Source of the DNA: Pectobacterium cacticida
GTDB lineage: Bacteria > Pseudomonadota > Gammaproteobacteria > Enterobacterales > Enterobacteriaceae
Reading direction: 5' to 3'
Length of the DNA stretch: 64,000 nucleotides
NCBI RefSeq assembly: GCF_036885195.1
Contig: NZ_CP133656.1
Coordinates: 3,348,001-3,412,000 of the forward strand
Part shown: positions 37,285 through 46,628 of the stretch, piece by piece
Position numbering within the stretch: position 1 is the first letter of the stretch
How the letters are laid out: each line of letters opens with the position of its first letter
Program-made: the position numbers and the translations under genes
The notes under the pieces: model-generated
What the model was told of the DNA's origin: nothing
Databases searched by the model: none
The model's input: the letters and a program-made list of their open reading frames with translations, nothing else

Positions 37285-38280
37285 TCAGCGGCGTGGCGCC
37301 AAACTGCTATCCGGTGACTTCATGTAACGGAAGAAATCGCTATCCGGACTAAGCACCATCACATCTTGGTTATTACTGAAACTGCTCTCATACGCACGCA
37401 GGCTGCGAACGAAAGAGTAGAAATCAGGATCTTTACTGAATGCGTCAGCAAACAGCTTCGCGGTTTCGGCATCACCTTCACCTCGAATAATTCGTCCTTG
37501 GCGCTCGGCTTCAGCCAGCGTGCGGGTCACTTCATAATCCGCAGCGGCTTTCAGCTTCTCAGCTTCTTCCTGACCTTGAGAGCGATGACGACGCGCGACC
37601 GCTTCACGCTCTGCACGCATACGTTGGTAAATGGCGTCAGACACTTCTGTAGGCAAGTTGATTTGCTTAATCCGCACATCGATAACTTCAATACCCAACG
37701 CCGCCATGCTGTTCGGGTTGATATGCGGTTCTTTCGTCGTGGTTTCTTGCTCAACACGCGCTGCAGCAGAAGCGATAGCATCATCGGCCTCGGAGGTTTC
37801 ACCCGTGCCGGTATTCAACGCTTCGCGGACGTCCGACATCAGTTGACCACGCGAGTCAGTAACGATGCCTTTCACATCCAAACGACCGATCTCAGAACGC
37901 AGACGGTCACTGAATTTCCGTTTCAACAGAACTTCGGCCTGGGAGATGTCGCCGCCACCCGTCGCCAGATAGTATCGACTGAAATCGCTAATGCGCCACT
38001 TAATATAAGAATCAACAATCAGGTCTTTCTGCTCTTTAGTGATAAAGCGATCGGCCTGATTCTCCATCGTCTGGATACGTGCATCCAGCATTTTCACAGA
38101 ATCGATGAAAGGGATTTTGAACTGCAATCCAGGCGCATAGATCAGCGGCTTATTGTCATCATCACGCAATACTTTGCCAAAGCGCATAACAATACCACGC
38201 TGGCCTTCCTGCACCACGAATAGCGACGCATACACCACCATCAGTACCAGGGCGAGGATAATTAGTAAGGGCTTACGCAT
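37285..38280 (-). CDS. hflC: FtsH modulator HflC
   Basis: SPFH/band-7 protein that, with HflK, forms the periplasmic-side cage around the FtsH protease. 331 residues (E. coli 334). One N-terminal membrane anchor (LLIILALVLMVVYASLFVVQEGQRG) is followed by the band-7 domain and a long helical region (REAVARRHRSQGQEEAEKLKAAADYEVTRTLAEAERQG). It starts 3 bp after the hflK stop, so translation is probably coupled. Confidence 0.96.
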   Translation of the reverse strand: MRKPLLIILALVLMVVYASLFVVQEGQRGIVMRFGKVLRDDDNKPLIYAPGLQFKIPFIDSVKMLDARIQTMENQADRFITKEQKDLIVDSYIKWRISDFSRYYLATGGGDISQAEVLLKRKFSDRLRSEIGRLDVKGIVTDSRGQLMSDVREALNTGTGETSEADDAIASAAARVEQETTTKEPHINPNSMAALGIEVIDVRIKQINLPTEVSDAIYQRMRAEREAVARRHRSQGQEEAEKLKAAADYEVTRTLAEAERQGRIIRGEGDAETAKLFADAFSKDPDFYSFVRSLRAYESSFSNNQDVMVLSPDSDFFRYMKSPDSSLAPRR

Positions 38281-38283
38281 CGA

Positions 38284-39543
38284 TTATTCTCTCCCTATCC
38301 GAGTGAAGTCATCACGCTGCGCGTTGGCTTTGCGTTGATCCATGATATTTCCATTATTACTACTGCGCGTTGCGTTGCTATTCGCCGCGCTGCTGCTAGT
38401 AGGTAAACGCAGTGGGCTCGCGCTGCTATTACTGTTGCTTGACGTATTTCCGCTAGCTTGACCTTGCCCACGTAGCATCTGATCCAATGGCAGCACCATC
38501 AGGTTGCCCCCTTTGTCGTTGACCAGCACTTTACGGGTATGGCTCAACACGCGTTCCATCGTCTCGATATACAAACGTTCACGAGTAATTTCCGGTGCCG
38601 CTTTATATTCCGGTAATACCTTGGCAAACCGCGCGACTTCACCCTGTGCTTCCAGAATGGTACGGGTTTTGTACGCGCGGGACTCTTCCAGAATACGCTG
38701 AGCCTGACCGTTGGCACGCGGTTGTACTTCGTTCGCGTAGGCTTCTGCTTCCCGAATATATTGCTGTTCGTTTTCACGCGCGGCAATCGCATCATCGAAT
38801 GCGGCCTTCACCTCTTCCGGCGGGCGGGCGGTCTGGAAGTTGACGTCCAGCAACGTGATACCCATGTTATACGGACGAACGGTTTCTTCCAGTACACGCT
38901 GAGTATCCGTACGCACAATGGTGCGGCCTTCAGTCAAAATTTTATCCATCGTGTACTTACCAATCACGCCGCGCAGCGCGCTGTCAGTTGCCTGACGTAG
39001 GCTGTCGTCTGCATTGGTGACACTAAATAGATACTGCTCTGGCTGAGTCACACGATACTGCACGTTCATTTCAACACGCACGACGTTCTCATCCGACGTC
39101 AGCATCACACCCGATGTCGCTAGCTCACGTACCGATTCAACGTTCACCGCGCGAACAGAATCAATGAAAGTTGGTTTCCAGTTCAAACCAGGGCCAACCA
39201 AATGGCTGAACTTACCAAAACGGGTTACGACACCGCGTTCCGCCTCTTTAATGGTATAGAAGCCCGAAGCGGCCCAAATGACAACCGCAGCGACGGCAGC
39301 GATACCGACGATCCGACCGCCCAATACCGGGCCGCCAGAATTCCCACTGTTGCTTGATCCTGAACCTTTTCTTCCCCCCAGTTCACTGAGCTTTTTGCTC
39401 AGTTTTCGGAAGATGTCGTCCAGATCAGGCGGCCCCTGATCTCGGCCACCTTTATTGTTATTTCCGCCAGAGTTGCCGCTATTATTGCTGCTCCCCCACG
39501 GGTCGCGGTCTTGTCCGTTATTACCGGGCTGATTCCACGCCAT
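38284..39543 (-). CDS. hflK: FtsH modulator HflK
   Basis: Partner of HflC in the FtsH-HflKC complex. 419 residues, the E. coli length. The cytoplasmic N-terminus is low-complexity, rich in Gly, Asn and Ser (GNNGQDRDPWGSSNNSGN). It is followed by a membrane helix near residue 85 (IVGIAAVAAVVIWAASGFYTI) and the SPFH domain. The C-terminal tail is again Ser/Asn-rich. It lies 93 bp after hflX and 3 bp before hflC. Confidence 0.96.
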   Translation of the reverse strand: MAWNQPGNNGQDRDPWGSSNNSGNSGGNNNKGGRDQGPPDLDDIFRKLSKKLSELGGRKGSGSSNSGNSGGPVLGGRIVGIAAVAAVVIWAASGFYTIKEAERGVVTRFGKFSHLVGPGLNWKPTFIDSVRAVNVESVRELATSGVMLTSDENVVRVEMNVQYRVTQPEQYLFSVTNADDSLRQATDSALRGVIGKYTMDKILTEGRTIVRTDTQRVLEETVRPYNMGITLLDVNFQTARPPEEVKAAFDDAIAARENEQQYIREAEAYANEVQPRANGQAQRILEESRAYKTRTILEAQGEVARFAKVLPEYKAAPEITRERLYIETMERVLSHTRKVLVNDKGGNLMVLPLDQMLRGQGQASGNTSSNSNSSASPLRLPTSSSAANSNATRSSNNGNIMDQRKANAQRDDFTRIGRE

Positions 39544-39636
39544 GTCTTAGCTCCATTCTTTATGATAGGTGTTCTTCAGGTTCAATATCCCAGAGTCCGT
39601 AGACTATTTTTTCGCCACTCAGACGGTTTCTGCCAG

Positions 39637-40917
39637 TTAGGCAATATAGTCCATCAGTTCCTGCTCTTTTTTGCAGAGGCGGTGCCAATCAGCTATTGGC
39701 ATCCGAATCACCAAGCCAATTTTCCCATCCTCTTCAATCCATTCTTTTTCTATTGCCTGAAGCTGGTAAAAACGACTACGCAAGCGTCCTGCCTGCGGGG
39801 GAAGATGCAAGGTATATTCTGCGATTTCCCCGGAAAGCCGCTCAGTTAATGCCTGAAATAGCAACGGAATACCGTCACCGGTCTGGGCTGAAAGCCAGAC
39901 TCGTACCGGTAGATTCTCTTCGTTGCGATCGATACGCGGAACAAAACCGTCCAGCATATCAATCTTGTTCATGACCAACAACGCAGGCACCTCGTCCGCC
40001 TCAATTTCCGCCAGAACGTCATTAACCGCCTCGATATTCTCGTCAAGACGAGGATCGGCGGCATCAACAACGTGTAGCAACAACGAAGCCTGACGTGTTT
40101 CCTGTAATGTAGCCTTAAACGCAGCGACCAAATCATGGGGTAGCTGTCGGATAAAACCTACGGTATCCGCCAGCACTGTATCACCGACATCGTCCACTTG
40201 AATGCGGCGCAATGTTGGGTCCAGCGTGGCAAATAATTGATCGGCGGCATAAACACCTGCCGATGTCATCGTGTTAAACAACGTGGATTTACCCGCGTTG
40301 GTGTAGCCCACCAGCGAAACGGTGGGAACATCGGCGCGAACCCGCGCCCGACGCCCTTGTTCACGCTGTTTTTCTACCCGTTCTAAACGCGATAGTATTT
40401 GGCTGATACGGTTGCGTAATAGACGGCGGTCGGTTTCCAGCTGGGTTTCCCCTGGGCCGCGCAAACCGATACCACCTTTCTGACGTTCCAGGTGCGTCCA
40501 ACCGCGAACCAATCGGGTCGCAAGGTGGCGCAACTGCGCCAGTTCCACCTGTAATTTCCCCTCATGCGTGCGCGCACGCTGGGCAAAGATATCTAAAATC
40601 AGTCCGGTGCGATCGATCACTCGGCACTCGCATAGACGCTCCAGATTACGTTCCTGGGCGGGCGTTAATGCATGATCAAACAGCACGACAAATGCACCGG
40701 TTTCTTTTACTGCCTGAGCAATTTCTTCAGCCTTACCTTCCCCAACAAAATATTTGGGATGAGGCGCTTTACGGCTACCAGTCACAACCTGCAAGGATTC
40801 AATACCAGCAGAAGAAACCAGTGATTCGAATTCCTGCAAATCTTCCGCATCTCTATCTTGCGAGAAGTAAATATGAACTAATATGGCCCGTTCACCTGAT
40901 TCATAACGGTCAAACAA
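39637..40917 (-). CDS. hflX: Ribosome-splitting GTPase HflX
   Basis: Translational GTPase that rescues stalled ribosomes after heat shock by splitting 70S particles. 426 residues, as in E. coli. The N-terminal HflX domain (VGEGKAEEIAQAVKETGAFVVLFDHALTPAQERNLE) and helical linker GWTHLERQKGGIGLRGPGETQLETDRRLL precede the G domain: G1 GYTNAGKSTLFN, G3 DTVGFIRQLP, G4 NKID. It follows hfq by 94 bp with a terminator-like hairpin between. Confidence 0.96.
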   Translation of the reverse strand: MFDRYESGERAILVHIYFSQDRDAEDLQEFESLVSSAGIESLQVVTGSRKAPHPKYFVGEGKAEEIAQAVKETGAFVVLFDHALTPAQERNLERLCECRVIDRTGLILDIFAQRARTHEGKLQVELAQLRHLATRLVRGWTHLERQKGGIGLRGPGETQLETDRRLLRNRISQILSRLERVEKQREQGRRARVRADVPTVSLVGYTNAGKSTLFNTMTSAGVYAADQLFATLDPTLRRIQVDDVGDTVLADTVGFIRQLPHDLVAAFKATLQETRQASLLLHVVDAADPRLDENIEAVNDVLAEIEADEVPALLVMNKIDMLDGFVPRIDRNEENLPVRVWLSAQTGDGIPLLFQALTERLSGEIAEYTLHLPPQAGRLRSRFYQLQAIEKEWIEEDGKIGLVIRMPIADWHRLCKKEQELMDYIA

Positions 40918-40937
40918 GCGAGTAACCCCTTAAACAA

Positions 40938-40996
40938 GCAAAAAACACCACGGCACAGGAACCGAGCGAAGCATCCAGTTCTTACGCACCGTGGTG
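40938..40996 (-). terminator. Terminator after hfq
   Basis: On the minus strand CACCACGG / CCGTGGTG (plus 40989-40996 and 40946-40953), enclosing a long partly paired loop, is followed by TTTTTTG. It probably ends part of the hfq transcripts before hflX. Confidence 0.5.
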
Positions 40997-41011
40997 AATT
41001 GACAATACGCC

Positions 41012-41311
41012 TTATTCGGCGTCATCAGCGTCCTGCGACGGCTGCTGAACCGACGAATTATTACTATGATAATTGCTGCCGCCGCCGGGGTTATTGCTAT
41101 GATGAGACACTGGGCGAGAGGGAACAACAGTAGAGATAGCGTGCTTATAAACCATCTGACTTACCGTGTTTTTCAACAAAATCACGAATTGATCGAAAGA
41201 TTCGATCTGACCTTGCAACTTAATACCGTTCACCAAATAAATCGAAACAGGAACACGTTCACGCCGCAAAGCGTTCAAGAACGGATCTTGCAAAGATTGC
41301 CCCTTAGCCAT
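41012..41311 (-). CDS. hfq: RNA chaperone Hfq
   Basis: Hexameric Sm-like chaperone that pairs small RNAs with mRNAs. 99 residues (E. coli 102). The Sm1 and Sm2 motifs are intact, MAKGQSLQDPFLNALRRERV onward, with Gln8, Phe42 and the YKH uridine pocket at 55-57. The disordered tail is Ser/Asn-rich (SHHSNNPGGGSNYHSNNSS), ending in acidic DADDAE. It lies 138 bp after miaA, which leaves room for its own promoter as in E. coli. Confidence 0.98.
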   Translation of the reverse strand: MAKGQSLQDPFLNALRRERVPVSIYLVNGIKLQGQIESFDQFVILLKNTVSQMVYKHAISTVVPSRPVSHHSNNPGGGSNYHSNNSSVQQPSQDADDAE

Positions 41312-41449
41312 TCTATATTTTCCTTATTTGTATGTTGTTTGTAACAAAGAACCCTAGGGTTCTAAAATAACGGTGTAAAAATACTGCATGCTGAGACTCA
41401 CCGATTGTACACAATCACCCAACCTATGCACTAACAACCTGTATTCTCG

Positions 41450-42430
41450 TCAAACGTCACGTTGTATATACGTTGGCTGTATGAAACGCGAGCGCATTAA
41501 CGTGCGCATGACCTCATCCAGTGCCTCATCCGGCTTCTCGCTATCCAGCCAGCAAACGTCATCCCAGCCACGTAGCCAAGTCATTTGCCGCTTCGCTAAC
41601 TGACGCGTCGCGCAAATTCCACGATAAACCATCTCGTCGTAATTGATGTCACCGGATAAATATGACCACATCTGGCGATAACCAACGCAACGAATAGCGG
41701 GTAAATCCGTATGAAGATCGGGCCGGGCAAACAATGTCCGAACTTCCGCCTCAAAACCTGCCGCCAACATCTGGTGAAAACGCTGTTCAATCCGTCGATG
41801 TAACAATTCGCGCGTCGACGGAGCGATAGCAAACTGATAAACCTGATAGGGCAACATAGCGCCAGACGTTTTTGTCAGTTCAGTTAAAGTGTTACCTGAA
41901 ACGAAAAAAACTTCCAGTGCCCGTAAGAGTCTCTGTGGATCATTTGGATGAATCCGAGCGGCGGCAACCGGATCGATCTCACTAAGCTGTCGATGCAGCG
42001 CGTCCCAGCCGATCTCTTTTGCTTGTGCTTCAATGCGTTGACGTACGGCGGCATTAGCGGATGGCAAAGGCGAAAGCCCTTCCAACAGCGCTTTAAAATA
42101 CAGCATAGTTCCCCCGACCAGCAAAGGAATACGCCCGGCAGCGGTAATTTCCGCCATTTCTCGTAACGCATCGCGGCGAAAGTCGGCTGCGGAATAGGCT
42201 TGCGCTGGATCGAGAATATCGATTAACCGATGCGGTGCCCGAGCTAATTCTTGCGCATTCGGTTTCGCCGTCCCGATATCCATCCCTTTGTAAATGAGGG
42301 CGGAATCTACACTAATCAACTCTACTGGCACATATTCTCGTAATGCCATTGCCAGCGCGGTCTTCCCTGATGCCGTTGGCCCCATGATAAAAATAGCCGG
42401 CGGCAACGCCGCCTGTTCAACATCAACCAT
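41450..42430 (-). CDS. miaA: tRNA dimethylallyltransferase MiaA
   Basis: Adds dimethylallyl to N6 of A37 in tRNAs reading codons with first-position U. 326 residues (E. coli 316). The P-loop GPTASGKT is at residues 17-24. DSALIYKGMDIGTAKP, GGTMLYFKALLEGLSPLP and IRCVGYRQMWSYL are family motifs. Its start overlaps the end of mutL by 8 bp. The C-terminus is extended by a short tail rich in basic residues. Confidence 0.96.
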   Translation of the reverse strand: MVDVEQAALPPAIFIMGPTASGKTALAMALREYVPVELISVDSALIYKGMDIGTAKPNAQELARAPHRLIDILDPAQAYSAADFRRDALREMAEITAAGRIPLLVGGTMLYFKALLEGLSPLPSANAAVRQRIEAQAKEIGWDALHRQLSEIDPVAAARIHPNDPQRLLRALEVFFVSGNTLTELTKTSGAMLPYQVYQFAIAPSTRELLHRRIEQRFHQMLAAGFEAEVRTLFARPDLHTDLPAIRCVGYRQMWSYLSGDINYDEMVYRGICATRQLAKRQMTWLRGWDDVCWLDSEKPDEALDEVMRTLMRSRFIQPTYIQRDV

Positions 42431-44390
42431 GCTTTAACGCCTTGATGGCAATTTGAATATCCATCATATATAAAAGTTCGGACGGCGGCGTTTTCGCCAA
42501 CTGTGGACAAAGCCGCTCGACATCGGCCAATAACTGTATCGCCTGAGAATGGCTCCAGTTTTCCTGCGCACTCTGCAAGCGTGTCGCTATCCACGACGCC
42601 ACTTCGCCAGGTGTTATCTGCTGCGTCTCACGGCCCTGAAAGTCGGCCAGATAGCCTATCAGTTCAGAGATCAAGTTTTGTAAATTTTGTTGGCGCAACG
42701 GTAAAGGTACGGCGTGCAGCGTGGCACGCGGTGACTCAACCACCACATCAATACCAAAATGCTTCAGTAAATCGTGGTGAGCAGATAAGGTATCTAATTC
42801 CTGTCTGCTCAGCGTCAGACGTTGAGGAATTAATAACGGCTGCGCCCGCAACCCTTCAGGCGGCGGTGTCAACTGTGCCGCTTTCAGATAACGTTCCGCA
42901 ACGGGGAGCGATAACATCGCTAGCCCCTTATGGTATTCCAACAACGCATAACACGGCGGATATACCGTCAATACCCGACCAAAACCGTTCGATTGGCTTT
43001 CCAGCGGCGGCTCTACGGAGGAATCCGGCGCATTATAACTGGCCGTATTATCGCGCGCGACGCGGGTCGGAAGGGAGTCATGCAACGCCGTAGGCGACAC
43101 GATATCCACTGGCGCAACACCATTTTGTGACGGTATCTCGGCAACGTTATCAGTCGGACTTAACAGCGCCTTATACAGTTCACCCTGCTTTTTCTGGTAC
43201 GGATTCTCCGGCTGGTAACCGGAATACGCAGATCCCCGCGCCCGAACAGCACGCGGAGCTGGCTTCTCTTGCGAGGATGGTTCAGTACGCGGCGGTTGCG
43301 CAAAATGATTCTCGCCTGCGGCAAGGCGATTCTCCTGTTGCCACTGCGCGGGTTTCCCCGTCGCCGGTTCGATAATGCCTAGTGTTGGCGAAGCAGCCTG
43401 TTGCAGAACAGACATTACCGCCTGATAAATAAAATCATGCACCAAACGCGCTTGATGGAAACGCACCTCATGTTTGGCAGGATGCACATTGACATCCACT
43501 TGGTGCGGGTCGATCTCTAGATATAACACATAGGCGGGCTGCTGATCGCCGCTGAGTTGGTCCTGATATGCTTGCCGAATCGCGTGATTAATAAGCCGGT
43601 CGCGCATCATACGCTGATTCACATAGCAATACTGCATATCAGGCAGTTGCTGTGCCCCGACGGGATCGGCGACCCAGCCATGAATAGTGAGATCGTCGTG
43701 GTGCCATGACACCGCTAACGCATGCTGCAAGAATGTCACACCACAGATATTGCCCAAACGACGCTCATGCTGACTGGGATCTGATGCGGCGCGATATTGT
43801 CGTACCCGCTTACCGTTATGATGTAGCGTGATGTCGACATCAAAACGCGCCAACGCGATGCGCCGCACCACCTCGTCAATGTGCGTGAACTCCGTCTTTT
43901 CTGTGCGCATAAATTTACGGCGAGCAGGCGTATTATAAAATAGATCCAGGACTTCCAGCGTCGTGCCCACCGGATGCGCGGCAGGTTTAACCACCACCGC
44001 CATCTCGCGCCCTTCGGCATAAGCCTGCCAAGCCTCGGTCTGTTCGGCAGTGCGTGATGTCAAGGTTAGGCGGGAAACCGAACTGATACTTGCCAGCGCT
44101 TCGCCGCGAAACCCCATGCTGACGATCGCTTCAAGGTCGTCTAGCGAAGCAATTTTACTGGTCGCATGGCGCGCTAGCGCCAACGTTAATTCTTCCTTTC
44201 CGATACCAGATCCATTGTCGCGAATGCGAATTAACTTCGCACCACCGCGTTCAATATCGATATCAATCCGGGTCGCCCCTGCATCCAGGCTGTTTTCCAC
44301 CAATTCTTTCACGACCGATGCCGGACGCTCAACCACTTCTCCGGCAGCGATCTGGTTAGCCAACTGCGGTGGTAACACCTGAATCGGCAT
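42423..44390 (-). CDS. mutL: DNA mismatch repair protein MutL
   Basis: GHKL ATPase linking MutS recognition to MutH nicking. The start at 44390 gives MPIQVLPPQLANQIAAGEVVERPASVVKELVENSLDAGATRIDI and 655 residues, longer than E. coli (615) through the proline- and serine-rich linker in the middle. The N-box, DNGSGIGKEEL and TLGFRGEAL-type (SMGFRGEALASISSV) motifs are intact. The C-terminal dimerisation domain has no endonuclease DQHA motif, as expected in a species with MutH. Overlaps miaA by 8 bp. Confidence 0.97.
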   Translation of the reverse strand: MPIQVLPPQLANQIAAGEVVERPASVVKELVENSLDAGATRIDIDIERGGAKLIRIRDNGSGIGKEELTLALARHATSKIASLDDLEAIVSMGFRGEALASISSVSRLTLTSRTAEQTEAWQAYAEGREMAVVVKPAAHPVGTTLEVLDLFYNTPARRKFMRTEKTEFTHIDEVVRRIALARFDVDITLHHNGKRVRQYRAASDPSQHERRLGNICGVTFLQHALAVSWHHDDLTIHGWVADPVGAQQLPDMQYCYVNQRMMRDRLINHAIRQAYQDQLSGDQQPAYVLYLEIDPHQVDVNVHPAKHEVRFHQARLVHDFIYQAVMSVLQQAASPTLGIIEPATGKPAQWQQENRLAAGENHFAQPPRTEPSSQEKPAPRAVRARGSAYSGYQPENPYQKKQGELYKALLSPTDNVAEIPSQNGVAPVDIVSPTALHDSLPTRVARDNTASYNAPDSSVEPPLESQSNGFGRVLTVYPPCYALLEYHKGLAMLSLPVAERYLKAAQLTPPPEGLRAQPLLIPQRLTLSRQELDTLSAHHDLLKHFGIDVVVESPRATLHAVPLPLRQQNLQNLISELIGYLADFQGRETQQITPGEVASWIATRLQSAQENWSHSQAIQLLADVERLCPQLAKTPPSELLYMMDIQIAIKALKHG

Positions 44391-44441
44391 GGCGTATCTC
44401 CCTTGCAATCCTTAAACTATCAACATCGTCAGCATGGTGGC

Positions 44442-46109
44442 TCAGGAAGACGGAATAATCAGCGTTTGACCCAATTGAACCGTGCCGGAACGCATATTAT
44501 TCGCCTGTTGAATGTCTTTCATGCTGACGCCGTAATGGGCGGCAATCGCACTGAGGCTATCGCCCCTTACGACCTTATGCTTCATTGCGATTGGCTTGTT
44601 AGCGCCAGGCGCGGATGTTGCCTGTCGCGTACCCGTCACCGGAATCGTCAAACGCTGTCCCACCCAAACAATGTCCTTATTAATTTTATTGGCACCGCGT
44701 ATAGCCGCGAGGCTGACGCCATAACGCCGCGCAATAGAAGAAAGCGTTTCGCCGCGTTTAACGACATGCCGCGTACTGCTGCCACGCGCCGCAGCCGCAG
44801 TGATATCGCTCGACGGCACAGCACTACTTGCCGCGGATGCCCGTTTGGGGAGTCTATTTTGCGGTGTTGATTGCAACGGATGCGTCTGGAAGTATCCCCT
44901 CAGCCCACGATAAATCGCATTGGCAATCTTTTCCTGATAACTGTCACTGCCCAATAGACGCTCTTCCGTAGCATTACTGATAAACCCGGTTTCTACCAGC
45001 AGAGAAGGAATATCTGGCGAACGTAACACCCCAAGGCTGGCATGTTCCGGGAGTCGTTTGTGCAACCCGCCAACGCGCTGAAGTTCACGCAATACCTTGG
45101 TCGCCACGTCGTATCCCACACGTTGAGAATGGCCAAATTGCAGATCCAATACCGCCTGACTGAGATAAGGATCGTCACCACTGTTTGCTAATAGATCGCC
45201 AGCCCCTCCCAATAACTCGGATTGCTTCTCGTGTTGCTCCAACCAATTTGCCATTTCACTATTCGCTCTACGGTTGGATAACACCCAAACCGATGCGCCT
45301 TTGGCATTGCGATTCGGTGCGGCGTCCGCATGGATCGACACCAGCAAGTTCGCGCCCTGCTTACGTGCCACATCCGAACGGCCCATCACGGAGATAAAGT
45401 AGTCACCGTTGCGTGTCAGCACGCCTTTAAAGGCAGGATCCCTATTCAGCAAAACTTGCAATTTACGCGCAATAGAAATGGTGACATTTTTCTCCTTCAG
45501 CCCACCAGCGCCAATCGCTCCCGGATCCTGCCCGCCGTGACCGGCATCAATCGCCACAATAATGCGTTCATTACCTCGCCGAGTTGCTACGCGATTCGAT
45601 GACGTTCGATTATTTGCGACAGACGCTGCGTTATTAGTAAATGGATTTTTGGCCGGTTCTACCGACGTGTTACGCTGCTGTCGTGACGGCGGAGGCGCCG
45701 AAGCGGTTACTGTTTTGGCTTTATTACTGGCGATCGTGAACACCACGTCGTAGCCTGAACCTTGTTTGTGTGTCACCGCCCGTGTTTTAGCCGCTTGGGT
45801 CAGATCCAACACCAGGCGTAAACTTTGCGCATCCTTTGGCTTGCTGGTGCGTACACGCTTGATCAGGTTTTTCCCGCTGAAATTCAATGGTAGCCCTTGA
45901 ATAACGGCACTCTGCCGAATGTCGATAACCACCCGGTCAGGATTAGTCAGGGGAAAAAAAGCATAAATAGGTTGGCCGCTAAAGCTCAGGCGTACCGTAG
46001 CTTGGCCCGATGCGTTATCCACCTTAATATCCGACAGATTAGCCGCCCACGCCGTCCCTATCAGCATCAATCCTATACCGATTAACAGCTTAGCTATGCG
46101 ACTTATCAT
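44442..46109 (-). CDS. amiB: N-acetylmuramoyl-L-alanine amidase AmiB
   Basis: Periplasmic amidase that splits septal peptidoglycan during cell division after activation by EnvC. The start at 46109 (MISRIAKLLIGIGLMLIGTAWA) gives a signal peptide and overlaps the tsaE stop by 4 bp (ATGA). 555 residues, about 110 more than E. coli AmiB (445). Order: AMIN domain; zinc amidase_3 domain (IVAIDAGHGGQDPGAIG, LVSIHADA, LVETGFISN); then two LysM repeats (HVVKRGETLSSIARRYGVS and HKVVRGDSLSAIAAHYGVS). The second LysM accounts for part of the extra length. Confidence 0.95.
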   Translation of the reverse strand: MISRIAKLLIGIGLMLIGTAWAANLSDIKVDNASGQATVRLSFSGQPIYAFFPLTNPDRVVIDIRQSAVIQGLPLNFSGKNLIKRVRTSKPKDAQSLRLVLDLTQAAKTRAVTHKQGSGYDVVFTIASNKAKTVTASAPPPSRQQRNTSVEPAKNPFTNNAASVANNRTSSNRVATRRGNERIIVAIDAGHGGQDPGAIGAGGLKEKNVTISIARKLQVLLNRDPAFKGVLTRNGDYFISVMGRSDVARKQGANLLVSIHADAAPNRNAKGASVWVLSNRRANSEMANWLEQHEKQSELLGGAGDLLANSGDDPYLSQAVLDLQFGHSQRVGYDVATKVLRELQRVGGLHKRLPEHASLGVLRSPDIPSLLVETGFISNATEERLLGSDSYQEKIANAIYRGLRGYFQTHPLQSTPQNRLPKRASAASSAVPSSDITAAAARGSSTRHVVKRGETLSSIARRYGVSLAAIRGANKINKDIVWVGQRLTIPVTGTRQATSAPGANKPIAMKHKVVRGDSLSAIAAHYGVSMKDIQQANNMRSGTVQLGQTLIIPSS

Positions 46110-46588
46110 AATTCCGATATTCCTGGCAGAAGAGTAAATTGTTTTAATATCGTGTCTCCTGCCATAGAGACCGCAGACAGTTCCGCTTGCCGCCCTTGCT
46201 CCTGATAGTGTAGATACAGTTCGATATCTGCGTCGGGCAGCAGGCCTGCGCCCTGTTGCGGCCATTCAATGAGACAAATGGCATCCTGTGTCAGGTAATC
46301 GCGAATTCCCATAAACTCCAACTCTTCTGGATCGGAAAGTCGATAAAGGTCAAAATGATAGACGGACAATGGCGATAATGCATAAGGTTCGACTAACGTA
46401 TAAGTCGGGCTTTTAACATTGCCTTGATGCCCTCGCGCCTGTAAGAACCCGCGACTGAACGTCGTTTTCCCTGCGCCGAGATCGCCATATAAATGAATGA
46501 CACAAGCGCGGTCGCAGGCTTGCGCCAGTGCCGAGCCTAATGCAAGCGTGGCTGCTTCATCCGGCAGTAGTAAGGCTATTTTTTTCAT
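46106..46588 (-). CDS. tsaE: tRNA t6A synthesis ATPase TsaE
   Basis: ATPase that works with TsaB and TsaD to make threonylcarbamoyl-A37 in tRNA. 160 residues (E. coli 153). The P-loop GDLGAGKTT is at residues 35-43, followed by the VKSPTYTLVEPY switch and the YHFDLYRLSDPEELEFMGI and CLIEWPQQG motifs. It overlaps amiB by 4 bp and follows the broken nnr after 40 bp. Confidence 0.96.
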   Translation of the reverse strand: MKKIALLLPDEAATLALGSALAQACDRACVIHLYGDLGAGKTTFSRGFLQARGHQGNVKSPTYTLVEPYALSPLSVYHFDLYRLSDPEELEFMGIRDYLTQDAICLIEWPQQGAGLLPDADIELYLHYQEQGRQAELSAVSMAGDTILKQFTLLPGISEL

Positions 46589-46628
46589 TCTTGAGTTCTA
46601 CGTGAAATCAGTGCTAAAAACCGCTGCG

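Noticed and set aside
37366..38223. 285-codon plus-strand frame opposite hflC
   Set aside because: It is a complementary-strand shadow of a highly conserved gene and its translation has no protein family character.
42503..43093. 196-codon plus-strand frame opposite mutL
   Set aside because: Shadow of the mutL linker and C-terminal coding region; low-complexity translation.
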